From RPQJ01 sp963746325 (lineage in GTDB: Bacteria > Pseudomonadota > Gammaproteobacteria > Steroidobacterales > Steroidobacteraceae), in NCBI GenBank assembly GCA_963746325.1, contig CAVVBC010000031.1:62001-126000 (forward strand): 64,000 nucleotides of DNA, in the 5' to 3' direction. The notes below the pieces were generated by a model that saw nothing but the letters and a program-made list of their open reading frames with translations, ran no database searches and was not told the DNA's origin. The position numbers and the translations under genes are program-made. Shown here one piece after another: positions 35,609 through 44,920 of this stretch (position 1 is the first letter of the stretch; every line of letters begins with the position of its first letter).

Positions 35609-37630
35609 TCATTGCAGCGGCGGCGCCGCTGGGTACGCGTCGAGCACTGGGCCCAGCGCCGCCCGCAGCGGCTCGAGCCAGTCCGCGTAATTGCGCCACT
35701 GATCGACCGCGTCGCGGAAGATCGGCTGGCGCACCTGCTCCGAACTCGCCGTGCGCACGGCACGGTCGTTCTCGTAGAAGCGCAGGCAGGCGTCCTCGAA
35801 CGGCAAGCCGCAGTAGTCGAGCAGCCGCCGTACTTCGTGCTCGGTGTCGTCGACCATGCGCTCGTAGATCACGCGATGGACGCGGCCAGGCAGCACGACG
35901 TCGAAATGCGCCATCAACGCCACGTAATCGGCGTAGTAGCGGCCGATGTCGTCGAGCGAGTAGGTAAAGTTCTGGCCGCGCGCAAAATGCTGCTTGAAGT
36001 TCGAGAAGCAGCAGCTGAGCGGATGGCGTCGCGTGTCGATGATGCGGGCATTGGGCAACATGAGCTGGATGAGCCCGACATGAGCCCAGTTGTTCGGCAG
36101 CTTGTCGATGAAAAAGGGCGCGTCCGTCCCGCGCTGCACCCGCGTCTGCTCGAGATACCGTTCGCCGAGCCCGCGCAGTTCATCCGCGGACAGCGCAGCC
36201 AGCGCTTCAGGGTACTTGGACACCTCGGAGCGGCGCGTGCGACCACTCAGCTCCTTGACGATGCCAATGACGTCCGGCAGTTCCATCGTGCCTTCGATGG
36301 CCGAATGGCTCGAGAGGATCTGCTCGACCAGGGTCGACCCTGAACGCGGCAGGCCGACGATGAAGATCGGGTCGGGCGCGGCGCAGCCCTGTCCCTGGCG
36401 CGCGGCGAAAAATTCAGGCGTGAACAGCGCGCGTGCGCGCCGGACGTTCTCGGTGATCGCGCTGCTGTCGTAGGGCACGACTTGCTTGCGCAGCAGGTTG
36501 CCCTGGGCGTACTGCTCGAACGATTCGGCGTACTGCTTGGCGTCCTCGGCCGCTTTGCCCAGCGCAAAATGGAAATGGAACCGGTCCTCGACCGTCAGGT
36601 CTGCGCGTGCAAGCTGCGCGCGCATCGCCGCGACGTCGGCGGGCGTGAACCGGAAAGTCTTCAGGTTGGCCAGGCTCCAGTAGGTTTCTCCCAGCCGCGG
36701 CTCGAGTTCGACCGACCTGCGATAGGCGCCGATCGCTTCGTCCTGGCGGCCGGCGGTCTTGAGCGCATGTCCATGACTGAGCCACACCTTGGCGTGCTGC
36801 GGATATTCCTGCAGCAGCTGCTCGTACAGCCGGATGGCCTCGTCGAACCTGCCCACGCGTGCCAGCACCACGGCCCGCAGGTTGCGGAAGCTGGGACTGC
36901 GCGGCTCCGCGGCCAGCAGCAGGTCGAGCTGGGCAAGCGCTTCGACGGGCTTGTTGTTCCGGTGCAGCACCACTGCGTAGTTGTGGCGCGCAGCCCTGAA
37001 GCCAGGCGCCAGTTCCAGGCAGCGGGTGAGCAGGTTCTCGGCATCGGCATAGCGACCGATGCGCGAAGCGACCTCCGCGAGCATGCGGATTGCTGCGACG
37101 TCCGTCGGGAACCGCTTGAGGTGATTGCGCAGCAATGGCTCGGCGACGGCGATGCGGCCTTCAGCGAGAGCGAGTGCGGGTTCCATCAGGCGCGGGTCGC
37201 GGATCGAGTTGCGCACATGGTTGGCATACGCCTGGTCCGCGCTTGCGGTGTCGCCCATGGCGTGGAGATGGTCGCCGAGGGCGCGCCATGCGTCCGCCAG
37301 CGTAGGTTGCAGGCGGACCGCAAGCCGCAGCGCCTCGACGGCCTCGCTGCCGCGGCCTGCATCGCCCAGGGCGAGCCCGAGCTCGAGTTGGGCGGCCGCC
37401 CAGCGCGGTTGCGCCCTGGCCAGGGGTTCCAGCACGCTCAGCGCGGTGTCGGCCCGTTGCAGGCGCCTGTGGGAGCTCCCGAGCAGCAGTGTCGCCGCGG
37501 GGTGACCTGGGACCGCGGCCAGGATCTCAGCGGCTTGTTCGGCAGCGAGGCGCGGCTGGTCGGCGAGCAGCTTCTCGGCGTGGGCCAGGGCCACGTCGAG
37601 AGTTCCAACGGGGTCGGGCCCGCTCGTCAT
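35609..37630 (-). CDS. TPR-repeat sulfotransferase family protein
   Basis: The 673 residues divide into about ten tetratricopeptide repeats (residues 10-390; e.g. ALSVLEPLARAQPRWAAAQLELGLALGDAGR, AKVWLSHGHALKTAGRQDEAIGAYRRSVELEP) and a C-terminal sulfotransferase domain. That domain opens with the PAPS-binding loop PIFIVGLPRSGSTLVEQILSSH and continues FIDKLPNNWAHVGLIQLMLPNARIIDTRRHPLSCCFSNF. It would transfer sulfate from PAPS to an unknown acceptor. The start is placed at 37630. It is divergent from the amidohydrolase gene and is followed by receptor 2, suggesting a linked uptake function. Confidence 0.9.
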   Translation of the reverse strand: MTSGPDPVGTLDVALAHAEKLLADQPRLAAEQAAEILAAVPGHPAATLLLGSSHRRLQRADTALSVLEPLARAQPRWAAAQLELGLALGDAGRGSEAVEALRLAVRLQPTLADAWRALGDHLHAMGDTASADQAYANHVRNSIRDPRLMEPALALAEGRIAVAEPLLRNHLKRFPTDVAAIRMLAEVASRIGRYADAENLLTRCLELAPGFRAARHNYAVVLHRNNKPVEALAQLDLLLAAEPRSPSFRNLRAVVLARVGRFDEAIRLYEQLLQEYPQHAKVWLSHGHALKTAGRQDEAIGAYRRSVELEPRLGETYWSLANLKTFRFTPADVAAMRAQLARADLTVEDRFHFHFALGKAAEDAKQYAESFEQYAQGNLLRKQVVPYDSSAITENVRRARALFTPEFFAARQGQGCAAPDPIFIVGLPRSGSTLVEQILSSHSAIEGTMELPDVIGIVKELSGRTRRSEVSKYPEALAALSADELRGLGERYLEQTRVQRGTDAPFFIDKLPNNWAHVGLIQLMLPNARIIDTRRHPLSCCFSNFKQHFARGQNFTYSLDDIGRYYADYVALMAHFDVVLPGRVHRVIYERMVDDTEHEVRRLLDYCGLPFEDACLRFYENDRAVRTASSEQVRQPIFRDAVDQWRNYADWLEPLRAALGPVLDAYPAAPPLQ

Positions 37631-37743
37631 CCAGGATTCCCGTGTTTTGACACCACAACGGGCGAATGAAAGACTGCCGCGCACTTAAAGTCAAACGCCA
37701 CGTGGCGATTCGGGTCTACATGTTGTTGGGATGCGACGAAACG
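37631..37743. promoter_or_regulatory. Divergent promoter region, sulfotransferase/amidohydrolase
   Basis: A 113-bp spacer between two outward-reading genes. It holds two palindromes that could be operator sites: GCCACGTGGC (37697-37706, perfect) and GTGT-TTTG-ACAC (37642-37653). No convincing -35/-10 pair was picked out. Confidence 0.35.
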
Positions 37744-39153
37744 ATGGCTCGAGGTATTTTCCCTGCACAGTCCTGTCGCAGAAATGTGCCCGCCGCCCCA
37801 AAACGGCGCGCACTGCAACGCGCTGCGTGGTGCTGTGTCGGCGCGCTCGTGGCGCCGACTTTGCTCGTCGCTGCCACGCCGAAGCCAGCGTTATCGGCGG
37901 TGCCGTTCATGCCTGACTCGGGCACGGTGGCGCTGCACTGCGGCCGCTTGATCGATGGCGTCAGCAGCGTTGCCCGCGGCCCGTCGACGGTCGTCATCCG
38001 GCAGGGCCGCATCGAGTCCGTGAGCGATGGGTCAGCCAGTCCGCCGGGTGTCGCAACCTTCGACCTGTCGCAGTACACCTGCCTGCCGGGCCTGATCGAC
38101 ATGCACACGCACCTGTCGGACAGCGCGCATGAGACTTCGGACCTGAGCATCTACTACCGCCGCACCCCGGCGGAACAGGGCGCGATCGCCCGCGTGAGCG
38201 CAAAAGACACGCTCATGGCCGGCTTTACCGGGGCGCGGGACGTCGGCACCTACATCGCCTGGGTCGACCGCGACCTGCGCGATGCGATCAACCAGGGCGC
38301 CGCCGTCGGGCCGCGCATGCAGGTCGCCGGCTTTTATCTCACCGTGCCCGCGGGCGGCGGCGACCTGGTCATACCTGGCCACGCGGAATCGAGCATCCCG
38401 CCGCAAGTGCGCATGGGCGTGGCCCGCGGCCCGGACGAGTTCCGCCAGAAGGCCGAGCTGGCCGTGGCCGGCGGCGCAGACGTGCTGAAGATCATCGCCT
38501 CGGGCGCCGTGCTCGCCTTTGGCGGCGTACCCGGCGAGCGCGAGATGTCGCCCGGTGACATCAAGGCCGTCGTCGACGTCGCGCATGCGCACGGCATCAA
38601 GGTGGCGGCGCACGCTCACGGCGCGCAGTCGATCAAGGACGCGATCCTGGCCGGAGCCGATACCATCGAGCATGCATCGCTGATCGATGACGAGGCGATC
38701 CAGCTGGCCAAGCTGCATGGGACGGCGCTGTCGATGGACGTCTACAACGGCGACTACATCGACACCGTCGGCCGCGAGGAGAAATGGCCGGAAGAATTCC
38801 TGCGCAAGAACGTCGAGACCACGGAAGCGCAGCGCCAGGGCTTCACCAAGGCGCACCGTGCCGGCGTCGACATCGTCTTCGGCACCGACGCGGCCGTGTA
38901 CCCGCACGGGCTCAACGCCCGTCAGTTCCCGATCATGGTCGAGCGCGGCATGACGCCGATGGCGGCCATCCAGTCCGCCACGTCGCTCGCGGCGAAGCAC
39001 ATGGGCTGGGACGACCGGATCGGCAGCCTGCAGCCCGGAAGGTTCGGCGACGTCATCGCGGTCAAGGGCGATCCGCTCGCCGACGTGACCCGGCTGCAGG
39101 ATGTTGCCGTGGTCATCAAGGGCGGTCTCGTTTTCAAGCAGCCTGCGAACTGA
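37744..39153 (+). CDS. Exported metal-dependent amidohydrolase (Xaa-Pro dipeptidase-like)
   Basis: This amidohydrolase-superfamily TIM-barrel shows the first metal-binding pair HTH in LPGLIDMHTHLSD, the carboxylated-Lys region GGADVLKIIASGAV, later His ligands (IKVAAHAHGAQSI, IEHASLIDD) and the catalytic Asp in FGTDAAVYPHG. Many relatives cleave dipeptides or prolidase-type substrates. The start is uncertain: ATGs at 37666, 37720 and 37744 are in frame. I prefer 37744 because it places a signal peptide (ALQRAAWCCVGALVAPTLLVAA) nearest the N-terminus. It heads a plus-strand operon. Confidence 0.85.
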   Translation: MARGIFPAQSCRRNVPAAPKRRALQRAAWCCVGALVAPTLLVAATPKPALSAVPFMPDSGTVALHCGRLIDGVSSVARGPSTVVIRQGRIESVSDGSASPPGVATFDLSQYTCLPGLIDMHTHLSDSAHETSDLSIYYRRTPAEQGAIARVSAKDTLMAGFTGARDVGTYIAWVDRDLRDAINQGAAVGPRMQVAGFYLTVPAGGGDLVIPGHAESSIPPQVRMGVARGPDEFRQKAELAVAGGADVLKIIASGAVLAFGGVPGEREMSPGDIKAVVDVAHAHGIKVAAHAHGAQSIKDAILAGADTIEHASLIDDEAIQLAKLHGTALSMDVYNGDYIDTVGREEKWPEEFLRKNVETTEAQRQGFTKAHRAGVDIVFGTDAAVYPHGLNARQFPIMVERGMTPMAAIQSATSLAAKHMGWDDRIGSLQPGRFGDVIAVKGDPLADVTRLQDVAVVIKGGLVFKQPAN

Positions 39154-39156
39154 GCG

Positions 39157-40029
39157 GTGACGGCGACGTTGGACGTGTCCGACCTGCATGCGCCGGCGCT
39201 GACCGGCGAGTTGCGCCGGCTTGCGCCCAACGTGACGCGGCTCGTGGCGCCGAATCCCAGCGCGCTCACTGGCGCCGGCACCAACTGCTACATCGTCGGC
39301 ACCGGGCCCGATTTCGTCGTCGTGGATCCGGGTCTGGACGATACCGCGCACGTCGAGCGCATTCTGGCCGCCACGAGCGCGCGTATCAGTCACGTGCTGT
39401 GCACGCACTCGCATCCGGATCACTCGCCCGGTGCTGCGGCGCTCAGGAGCGCGACGGGCGCCATCGTGCTCGGACGCCCGGCGCCCGACGACGGCTACCA
39501 GGACGAGTCGTACCGGCCCGATGCCACGCTCACGGACGGCGACCTCATCAGTGCTGCAGGCGCGAACCTCCGTGCATTGCACACGCCCGGCCACGCGTCG
39601 AACCACGTGTGCCTGTTGCTCGAGCCTGAAGGCTGGCTGATGACGGGCGACCACCTGATGGGCGGCTCGACGGTCGTGATCCTGCCGCCCGATGGCTCGA
39701 TGCGCCTGTACCTGGAATCGTTGCAGCGTCTGCGCACGCTGCCGCTCACGGCGCTGCTGCCGGGTCATGGCGCGGTCATGGCGGATCCGCTCGGCGAGAT
39801 CGACCGCGTGCTCGCGCATCGACTGCAACGGGAAAACAAGGTGATCGAGGGGCTGATGACCCTGGGCGGCAGCGCCACGCTGGACGCGCTGGTGCCCGTC
39901 GTCTACGCCGACACACCGGTCCGGCTGCACCCGCTTGCGCGCCATTCTTTGCTCGCCCACCTGCAGAAACTGCTCGAGGAACGACGCGTGACGCAGGAGG
40001 GCGAGCACTGGACGTGGCTCGCAGCGTGA
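39157..40029 (+). CDS. Metallo-beta-lactamase-fold hydrolase (LACTB2-like)
   Basis: A 290-residue MBL-fold protein with the zinc motif HSHPDHSPGAAAL (HxHxDH) followed by TPGHASNHVCLLLE, TGDHLMGGSTVVI and LLPGHGAVM, the remaining metal ligands. A C-terminal winged-helix-like segment (HPLARHSLLAHLQKLLEERRVTQEG) matches the LACTB2/RNase-type hydrolases. The start is the GTG at 39157, three bases after the amidohydrolase stop. The substrate is unknown: nucleic acid, glutathione thioester and lactone hydrolysis are all possible. Confidence 0.87.
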   Translation: MTATLDVSDLHAPALTGELRRLAPNVTRLVAPNPSALTGAGTNCYIVGTGPDFVVVDPGLDDTAHVERILAATSARISHVLCTHSHPDHSPGAAALRSATGAIVLGRPAPDDGYQDESYRPDATLTDGDLISAAGANLRALHTPGHASNHVCLLLEPEGWLMTGDHLMGGSTVVILPPDGSMRLYLESLQRLRTLPLTALLPGHGAVMADPLGEIDRVLAHRLQRENKVIEGLMTLGGSATLDALVPVVYADTPVRLHPLARHSLLAHLQKLLEERRVTQEGEHWTWLAA

Positions 40030-41546
40030 CCGCGGCCCTGCCGGCACGCGACCGGCTGCAACGCATCGAACTCGTCGCCGCCAGCGTGCGGCTCGGCGCG
40101 CACTGGGCAGTGCAGGATGCGTCGCTCGACGTTCGCGCCGGAACCCGCTGGCTGCTGCTCGGCCCCAATGGTGCAGGCAAGACGGTTTTGCTCAAGCTGC
40201 TGCGGGGCGATTTCTGGCCCACGCCGACGGGCCGCGAGTCGCGCCGCTACCACCTGCGCAGTGGCGAAGTGCTCGACCAGCCCCTTTTCGCCGCCGACCG
40301 CATCGCTTACCTCGGCCCGGAACGACAGGACCGCTACGAGCGCTACGAGTCGACGCTCGACGTGCAGCAAGTGGTGCACACGGGCTTCGACGACAGCGAC
40401 TTCCCGCTGCTGGCGGCCACGGCGGCGCAGCGACGTCGCATCGCGCTGGTATTGCAGCAGGTCGGGCTTGCGGGCTGGCGGGAGCGGCCGTTCCTTTCGT
40501 TGTCTTACGGCCAGCGCAGGCGCGTGCTGCTGGCGCGCGCGGTCGTGCGTGAACCGGACGTGCTGCTGCTCGACGAGGCATTGAACGGCCTGGACACGAA
40601 AGGGCGGGCCGCCTTTCATCGTGCGCTGCGCAGGCTGTCGTCGCCGCACACGGCCTATGTCCTCAGCAGTCATCGCCTCACGGACGCGCCGGCAAGCCTT
40701 ACGCATGTCGCACGGGTCGCGGCAGGACGCGTCACGGTCGTCGTCGAGCGCAAAGCAGGGCAGAGCGTTGCGAGCCTGCTCGCGGCGACGGCGCGCAGCC
40801 AGCAGACGCAGGGTGGGCCGGTGCGCAGGCGCAGCCGGGCCCCTGCGCTGCCGGCATCAGGCAGGCCAGGTGACGCAGGCGAACTGTTGCGTCTGCAGCG
40901 AGCCACGGTGTTTCGCGGCGAGCGCGCGATCATCGGCGCGTTCGACTGGATCCTGAATCGTGGCGAACACTGGCGCCTGCGGGGCGCCAATGGCGCGGGC
41001 AAATCGACGCTGATTGCCGTGCTGTACGGCGACCTGTGGCCCGCCCATGGCGGCGAGCGAGTGCGGCGCTGGCCCATCGCTGCGGACTGGAAGGCGCGGG
41101 TCGGACTCGTGTCGCCCGAACTGCAGGCGGCCTATGCTGCGACCGGCTGTACCGTGGAGGAGATCGTCGCGTCGGGCCTCCACGCCAGTATCGGGCTGAA
41201 CGACACTCCCACGGCCGGCGAACTGCGACGAGTCCGCGCCGAACTGCGCGCGTGGGACTTGAATTCACTCGCGGCCCGGCGGGCGCGCGAACTCTCGTAC
41301 GGGCAACTGCGCCTCGCCTTGCTGGCGCGCGCTTTCGTGCGCCCGCGGCGCCTGTTCCTGCTCGACGAGCCGTTCGACGGACTGGACACGGCGGCTCGCG
41401 CGCTGACGCGTGGACGGCTCGACGCAGCGGTGCGGCGTGGTGCGACGCTCGTGCTCGCAACGCATCACGACGAGGACGTGCCTGCCTATGTGCGCAAGGG
41501 CCTGCTGCTGCGCCGTGGCCACACGCCCAAGGTCGAACGGGCCTGA
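40014..41546 (+). CDS. Twin-ATPase ABC protein (ModF/PhrA-like)
   Basis: A soluble protein with two complete ABC ATPase modules. The first has Walker A GPNGAGKT, signature LSYGQRRRVLLARA and Walker B VLLLDEALNGLD. The second has GANGAGKS, LSYGQLRLALLARAF and LFLLDEPFDGLD. No membrane segment is present and no permease gene is near, as in ModF-type proteins whose role is still unsettled. It has 510 residues. The GTG at 40014 overlaps the MBL-fold gene by 16 bases; a slightly later start is possible. Confidence 0.85.
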   Translation: MARSVTAALPARDRLQRIELVAASVRLGAHWAVQDASLDVRAGTRWLLLGPNGAGKTVLLKLLRGDFWPTPTGRESRRYHLRSGEVLDQPLFAADRIAYLGPERQDRYERYESTLDVQQVVHTGFDDSDFPLLAATAAQRRRIALVLQQVGLAGWRERPFLSLSYGQRRRVLLARAVVREPDVLLLDEALNGLDTKGRAAFHRALRRLSSPHTAYVLSSHRLTDAPASLTHVARVAAGRVTVVVERKAGQSVASLLAATARSQQTQGGPVRRRSRAPALPASGRPGDAGELLRLQRATVFRGERAIIGAFDWILNRGEHWRLRGANGAGKSTLIAVLYGDLWPAHGGERVRRWPIAADWKARVGLVSPELQAAYAATGCTVEEIVASGLHASIGLNDTPTAGELRRVRAELRAWDLNSLAARRARELSYGQLRLALLARAFVRPRRLFLLDEPFDGLDTAARALTRGRLDAAVRRGATLVLATHHDEDVPAYVRKGLLLRRGHTPKVERA

Positions 41547-41579
41547 CGGCCGACAGCGGCCATCGCGGCCCTGCCCGGG

Positions 41580-42488
41580 TCAGAGCGGCAGTACGGCCTC
41601 GTAGACGATCACGGCGTCGCCCGACACGCGCACGCCTGACGCGCGCTTGCCGCTGCAGGCCACGTTCACTTCGACGCGGCCCGGCCGATCCACGAAGCGG
41701 CCCTGCAGGCCGACGAAGGACGCTTCGCCATCCTTGGGCGCGAGCAGCCCGTAGTGCAGCAGGTACACGCCGAGCATGCCGTGCGCGTTGCCGCTCACGG
41801 GATCTTCCGGCACGCCGATCACCGGGCAGAACATGCGCGACTCGGTGGTCGTGGGTTGCGCGCCCGGCTGCACGGCGAAGACGAAGAAGCCGTCGGCACC
41901 GACATGCGACGTGAGGTGGATCAGCTGGTCCATCTGCGGCTGCAGCGAGTCGAGGGTGTCGGGCGACTGCAGCCCGATGAGCAGGCGCGAGTTGGCCGTG
42001 CTCATCACCTGCACGGGGCATGCAGGGTGCAGGCTCGACGAACTGATGCCGAGCGCATCGAGGACCGGTCCGAGGCGCTCCTCGGGCACGATCGGCCCGA
42101 ACGTCGCGGGTGTCTGGTCGATCGTGACGCGCAGGTCCGGCGCCTTGCCGCTCACCTCGACGCCGACGATGCCTGCCGGGGACTTCTGGCGCACCTTGCC
42201 ATGCGGAATGCCGTCGGCGATGGCGCGCACATAGTGTGCCGCCACCGTGGCGTGCCCGACGAATCCCACTTCGCGTCGCGGTGAGAAGAAACGCAGTTCC
42301 ACGTCATAGTCCGGCGAGTCGGAGCCGAGCACGAAGGCGACCTCGATGCCGGCCAGCTCGCGCGCGATGCGTCGCATCTCGTGTTCGTCGAGGACGTCCG
42401 CATCCAGCACCACGGCGGCTGGATTGCCGCAGAAGCGCTCACGCGTGAAAGCGTCGACGAGGAACAAGCGGCATTTGCGCTGGGTCAT
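41580..42488 (-). CDS. PhzF-family isomerase/epimerase-like protein
   Basis: The 302 residues show the two-fold repeated PhzF fold: FLVDAFTRERFCGNPAAVVLDAD at the start, ELAGIEVAFVLG with the conserved catalytic Glu, FFSPRREVGFVGHATVAAHYV, and later EDPVSGNAHGMLGVYLLHYGLL. Family members isomerise phenazine precursors or amino-acid-like compounds, but most, like this one, have no known substrate. ATGs at 42488 and 42521 are both possible; 42488 (MTQRKCRLF) is closest to the conserved N-terminus. It is divergent from the thiamine operon. Confidence 0.88.
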   Translation of the reverse strand: MTQRKCRLFLVDAFTRERFCGNPAAVVLDADVLDEHEMRRIARELAGIEVAFVLGSDSPDYDVELRFFSPRREVGFVGHATVAAHYVRAIADGIPHGKVRQKSPAGIVGVEVSGKAPDLRVTIDQTPATFGPIVPEERLGPVLDALGISSSSLHPACPVQVMSTANSRLLIGLQSPDTLDSLQPQMDQLIHLTSHVGADGFFVFAVQPGAQPTTTESRMFCPVIGVPEDPVSGNAHGMLGVYLLHYGLLAPKDGEASFVGLQGRFVDRPGRVEVNVACSGKRASGVRVSGDAVIVYEAVLPL

Positions 42489-42581
42489 GGGCGGGAAGGC
42501 AGCAGGGATTGGGATGCGCATTAGTCCTGACCCGCTGCGCCCAGTCAATATATTCACGCCTCTGCAGGCCGCTCTCGCCCT

Positions 42582-42587
42582 ATAATC
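42582..42587 (+). promoter_or_regulatory. Promoter -10 element of the thiamine operon
   Basis: A perfect TATAAT lies about eight bases before the start of the TPP aptamer, so transcription would begin at the aptamer's first stem. A good -35 was not found: TTCACG at 42554-42559 is spaced too far. Confidence 0.55.
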
Positions 42588-42594
42588 TGCGCCA

Positions 42595-42706
42595 CCTTGG
42601 GGTGGCCTGACAGGGCCTGAGATGTCGACCGCGCGCGCATAAATGGCGCTGCTCATCGACGAACCCGTCGAACCTGATCCGGTTAGTACCGGCGTAGGGA
42701 GCAGGT
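42595..42706 (+). ncRNA. TPP riboswitch (THI box)
   Basis: The aptamer shows the conserved blocks in order: ACCTTGGGGTG, CCTGACAGGGCCTGAGA, GAACCCGTCGAACCTGATC, CCGGTTAGTACCGG and CGTAGGGAGCAGGT. The outer stem pairs ACCT (42595-42598) with AGGT (42703-42706). An ATG follows one base later, and GGGAG inside the aptamer would be its ribosome binding site. TPP binding therefore probably blocks translation. It leads the receptor-YkoF-PnuT-kinase operon. Confidence 0.97.
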
Positions 42707-42811
42707 AATGCCACTCGGACTGTCTCTAATTTATTCGTATTCATTTGCCGGGGCGCGCGGCCGCGGCGCCTGCGTGCGCGCTTATGCGACAGGGCTGGAG
42801 CAACGGGCGCA

Positions 42812-44884
42812 GTGGCCTGGCTGGCGCGGTATGCAGCCCATGCCGGTCGTGCTGGCGTGGCTGCTGTCGGGTGCGCCAGTGCACCTGCGCAGGCTCAGGC
42901 ACTCGAGGAGATCGTCGTCACTGCGTCGTTGCGCGACCAGAGCAGCAGCGAGATGCCGGTCAGCATCACCGTGCTCGATCGGGCCACGCTCGAGGCGGCG
43001 GGCCTGCAGCATTTCGGCGACGTGCTCGGACTGGTACCCAACCTGAACTGGTCGGGCGGCACGTCCCGGCCGCGCTTTTTCCAGTTGCGCGGCATCGGCG
43101 AGCTGGAGCAATACCAGGGCGCACCCAATCCATCCGTGGGTTTCCTCGTCGACGACATCGACCTGAGCGGTGTCGGCATGCCGGCCACGCTGTTCGACAC
43201 GGAGCAGGTCGAAGTCCTGCGTGGGCCGCAGGGCACGCGGTACGGGGCCAATGCGCTGGCCGGCCTCATCAAGATCAAGACGCGGGATGCGGAGCCCGAA
43301 TCCGACCTGATCACCGAGCTGACGGGCGGGGAGTTCGGCACGTGGTCCGCGGGCGTGGCAGGAGGCGGCGCGCTGGGCAACGCGGGATCGGCGTGGCGCG
43401 TCGCCGCACAGCAGTTCGAAAGCGACGGCTTCCAGCGCAACACGTTCCTCGACCGCGACGACACCAATGGCCGCAGCGAAGCAACGCTCAGAGGCAAACT
43501 GCACTGGGAAATCGCTCCCGGCTGGCGTGCGGACATGGCCGCGCTCTACGTCGACATCGACAACGGCTTCGATGCGTTCGCGCTCGACAACTCGCGCCGC
43601 ACCCAGAGCGACAACCCGGGTCGCGATGCGCAGCGGACGCGTGGGATCTCGGCCGACGTGACGGGTGATCTTGGCGACTACCGCCTGCGCAGCGTCAGTG
43701 CCTATGCGTGGTCGGACAGCATCTACAGTTTCGACGGCGACTGGGGCAACGATGCCCGGTGGGGCGACTACGCGCCCTATGATTACTTCTCCAACTACGC
43801 CCGCGAGCGCTCGACGTTCAGCCAGGACCTGCGCCTGGCCGGTGGCCGTGCCGACGCCGTCGATTGGGTCGCCGGAATCTACGCGTTGCGCCTCGACGAG
43901 GACTCGCTGCAGCGCGACGAGTTCGCGGGCGAACTGCTGCGGCCTCTGCTCTCGACACAGTTTGCAGCCACGTCGCTCGCGGCCTACGGCGAGGCCGAGT
44001 GGGACATGCCCGGTCATGCGTCGTTGACCGCGGGGCTCCGCGTCGAGAGTCGCTCCGCCGATTACGCGGACTCCGACGGCGCCCGCTTCGACCCGCGCGA
44101 TACGATGGTGGGTGGCCAGCTCTCGCTGCAGGGCCCGTTCCGGGCGGACAACCAGTGGTACGCCACGGTGGCACGCGGCTACAAGGCGGGCGGTTTCAAC
44201 ATCGGGCAGTTCGTGCCTGACGAACGCCGGCAGTTCGCGCCCGAATACCTGTGGAACGCGGAGGCGGGCCTGCGCTTCGTGGCCGCGGCTGCCCGCCTGC
44301 AGGCGGAGATCGCGCTGTTCCACATGTGGCGCGAGGAACAGCAGGTTGCCACGTCGTTCCAGCTCGTCCCGGGCGATCCGCTTTCCTACGTCTTCTACAC
44401 CGACAACGCAGCGCGGGGCCGCAACTACGGGCTCGAAGCCTCGGTTGCGTGGCAAGCCGCGGAACGCCTGCAGGTCGGCGCGACGCTCGGCCTGCTGCAT
44501 TCAGAATACCTCGGTTACCAGTACGGCGACCGCGACCTCGATGGCCGCGAGCAGTCGCACGCGCCGGGCTACCAGTACTCGCTGTCGGCACAATGGGGCG
44601 GGGACCAGGGCTGGATGGCGCGGGCCGACCTGAGTGGCGTCGACGCGTTCTATTTCGACGCGAGCCACGACCAGCGTTCCGATCCCTACGTCGTGCTCAA
44701 CCTGCGGGCGGGCTACGCGCATGGCCCGTGGTCGGCACAGGCCTGGGTGCGCAACATCAACGATGCCGATTTCGCCGTGCGCGGGTTCTACTTCGGTCTC
44801 GAACCCCCGGATTTTTCCAACAAGCTCTACACGCAGAGCGGCGACGGACGGATGGCGGGAATCACCCTGCAATGGCGCTGGTAG
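42812..44884 (+). CDS. TonB-dependent receptor, predicted thiamine uptake
   Basis: An outer-membrane receptor under TPP-riboswitch control, so very likely importing thiamine or a precursor. After ALEEIVVTASLRDQ (TonB-box-like) comes the plug (PRFFQLRGIGELEQYQGAPNPSVGFLVDDIDLSG...TEQVEVLRGPQGTRYGANALAGLIKIK) and a full barrel ending ITLQWRW. The N-terminus is unclear. This frame opens at a GTG at 42812 with a poor signal peptide. The frame of the ATGs at 42708 and 42831 gives a strong one (MQPMPVVLAWLLSG); joining them needs one missing base near 42883, yielding SG-ASAPAQAQA. I regard that as likely. Confidence 0.88.
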   Translation: MAWLARYAAHAGRAGVAAVGCASAPAQAQALEEIVVTASLRDQSSSEMPVSITVLDRATLEAAGLQHFGDVLGLVPNLNWSGGTSRPRFFQLRGIGELEQYQGAPNPSVGFLVDDIDLSGVGMPATLFDTEQVEVLRGPQGTRYGANALAGLIKIKTRDAEPESDLITELTGGEFGTWSAGVAGGGALGNAGSAWRVAAQQFESDGFQRNTFLDRDDTNGRSEATLRGKLHWEIAPGWRADMAALYVDIDNGFDAFALDNSRRTQSDNPGRDAQRTRGISADVTGDLGDYRLRSVSAYAWSDSIYSFDGDWGNDARWGDYAPYDYFSNYARERSTFSQDLRLAGGRADAVDWVAGIYALRLDEDSLQRDEFAGELLRPLLSTQFAATSLAAYGEAEWDMPGHASLTAGLRVESRSADYADSDGARFDPRDTMVGGQLSLQGPFRADNQWYATVARGYKAGGFNIGQFVPDERRQFAPEYLWNAEAGLRFVAAAARLQAEIALFHMWREEQQVATSFQLVPGDPLSYVFYTDNAARGRNYGLEASVAWQAAERLQVGATLGLLHSEYLGYQYGDRDLDGREQSHAPGYQYSLSAQWGGDQGWMARADLSGVDAFYFDASHDQRSDPYVVLNLRAGYAHGPWSAQAWVRNINDADFAVRGFYFGLEPPDFSNKLYTQSGDGRMAGITLQWRW

Positions 44885-44920
44885 GGCGGCGCCGTTGCAA
44901 CACATGCAAGGAGACGAGAA

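Noticed and set aside
42708..43046. Separate small protein directly after the TPP riboswitch
   Set aside because: Beyond its signal-peptide-like stretch the frame is Arg-rich out-of-frame translation of the receptor. It is better explained as the receptor's true N-terminus, or a leader, after one indel.
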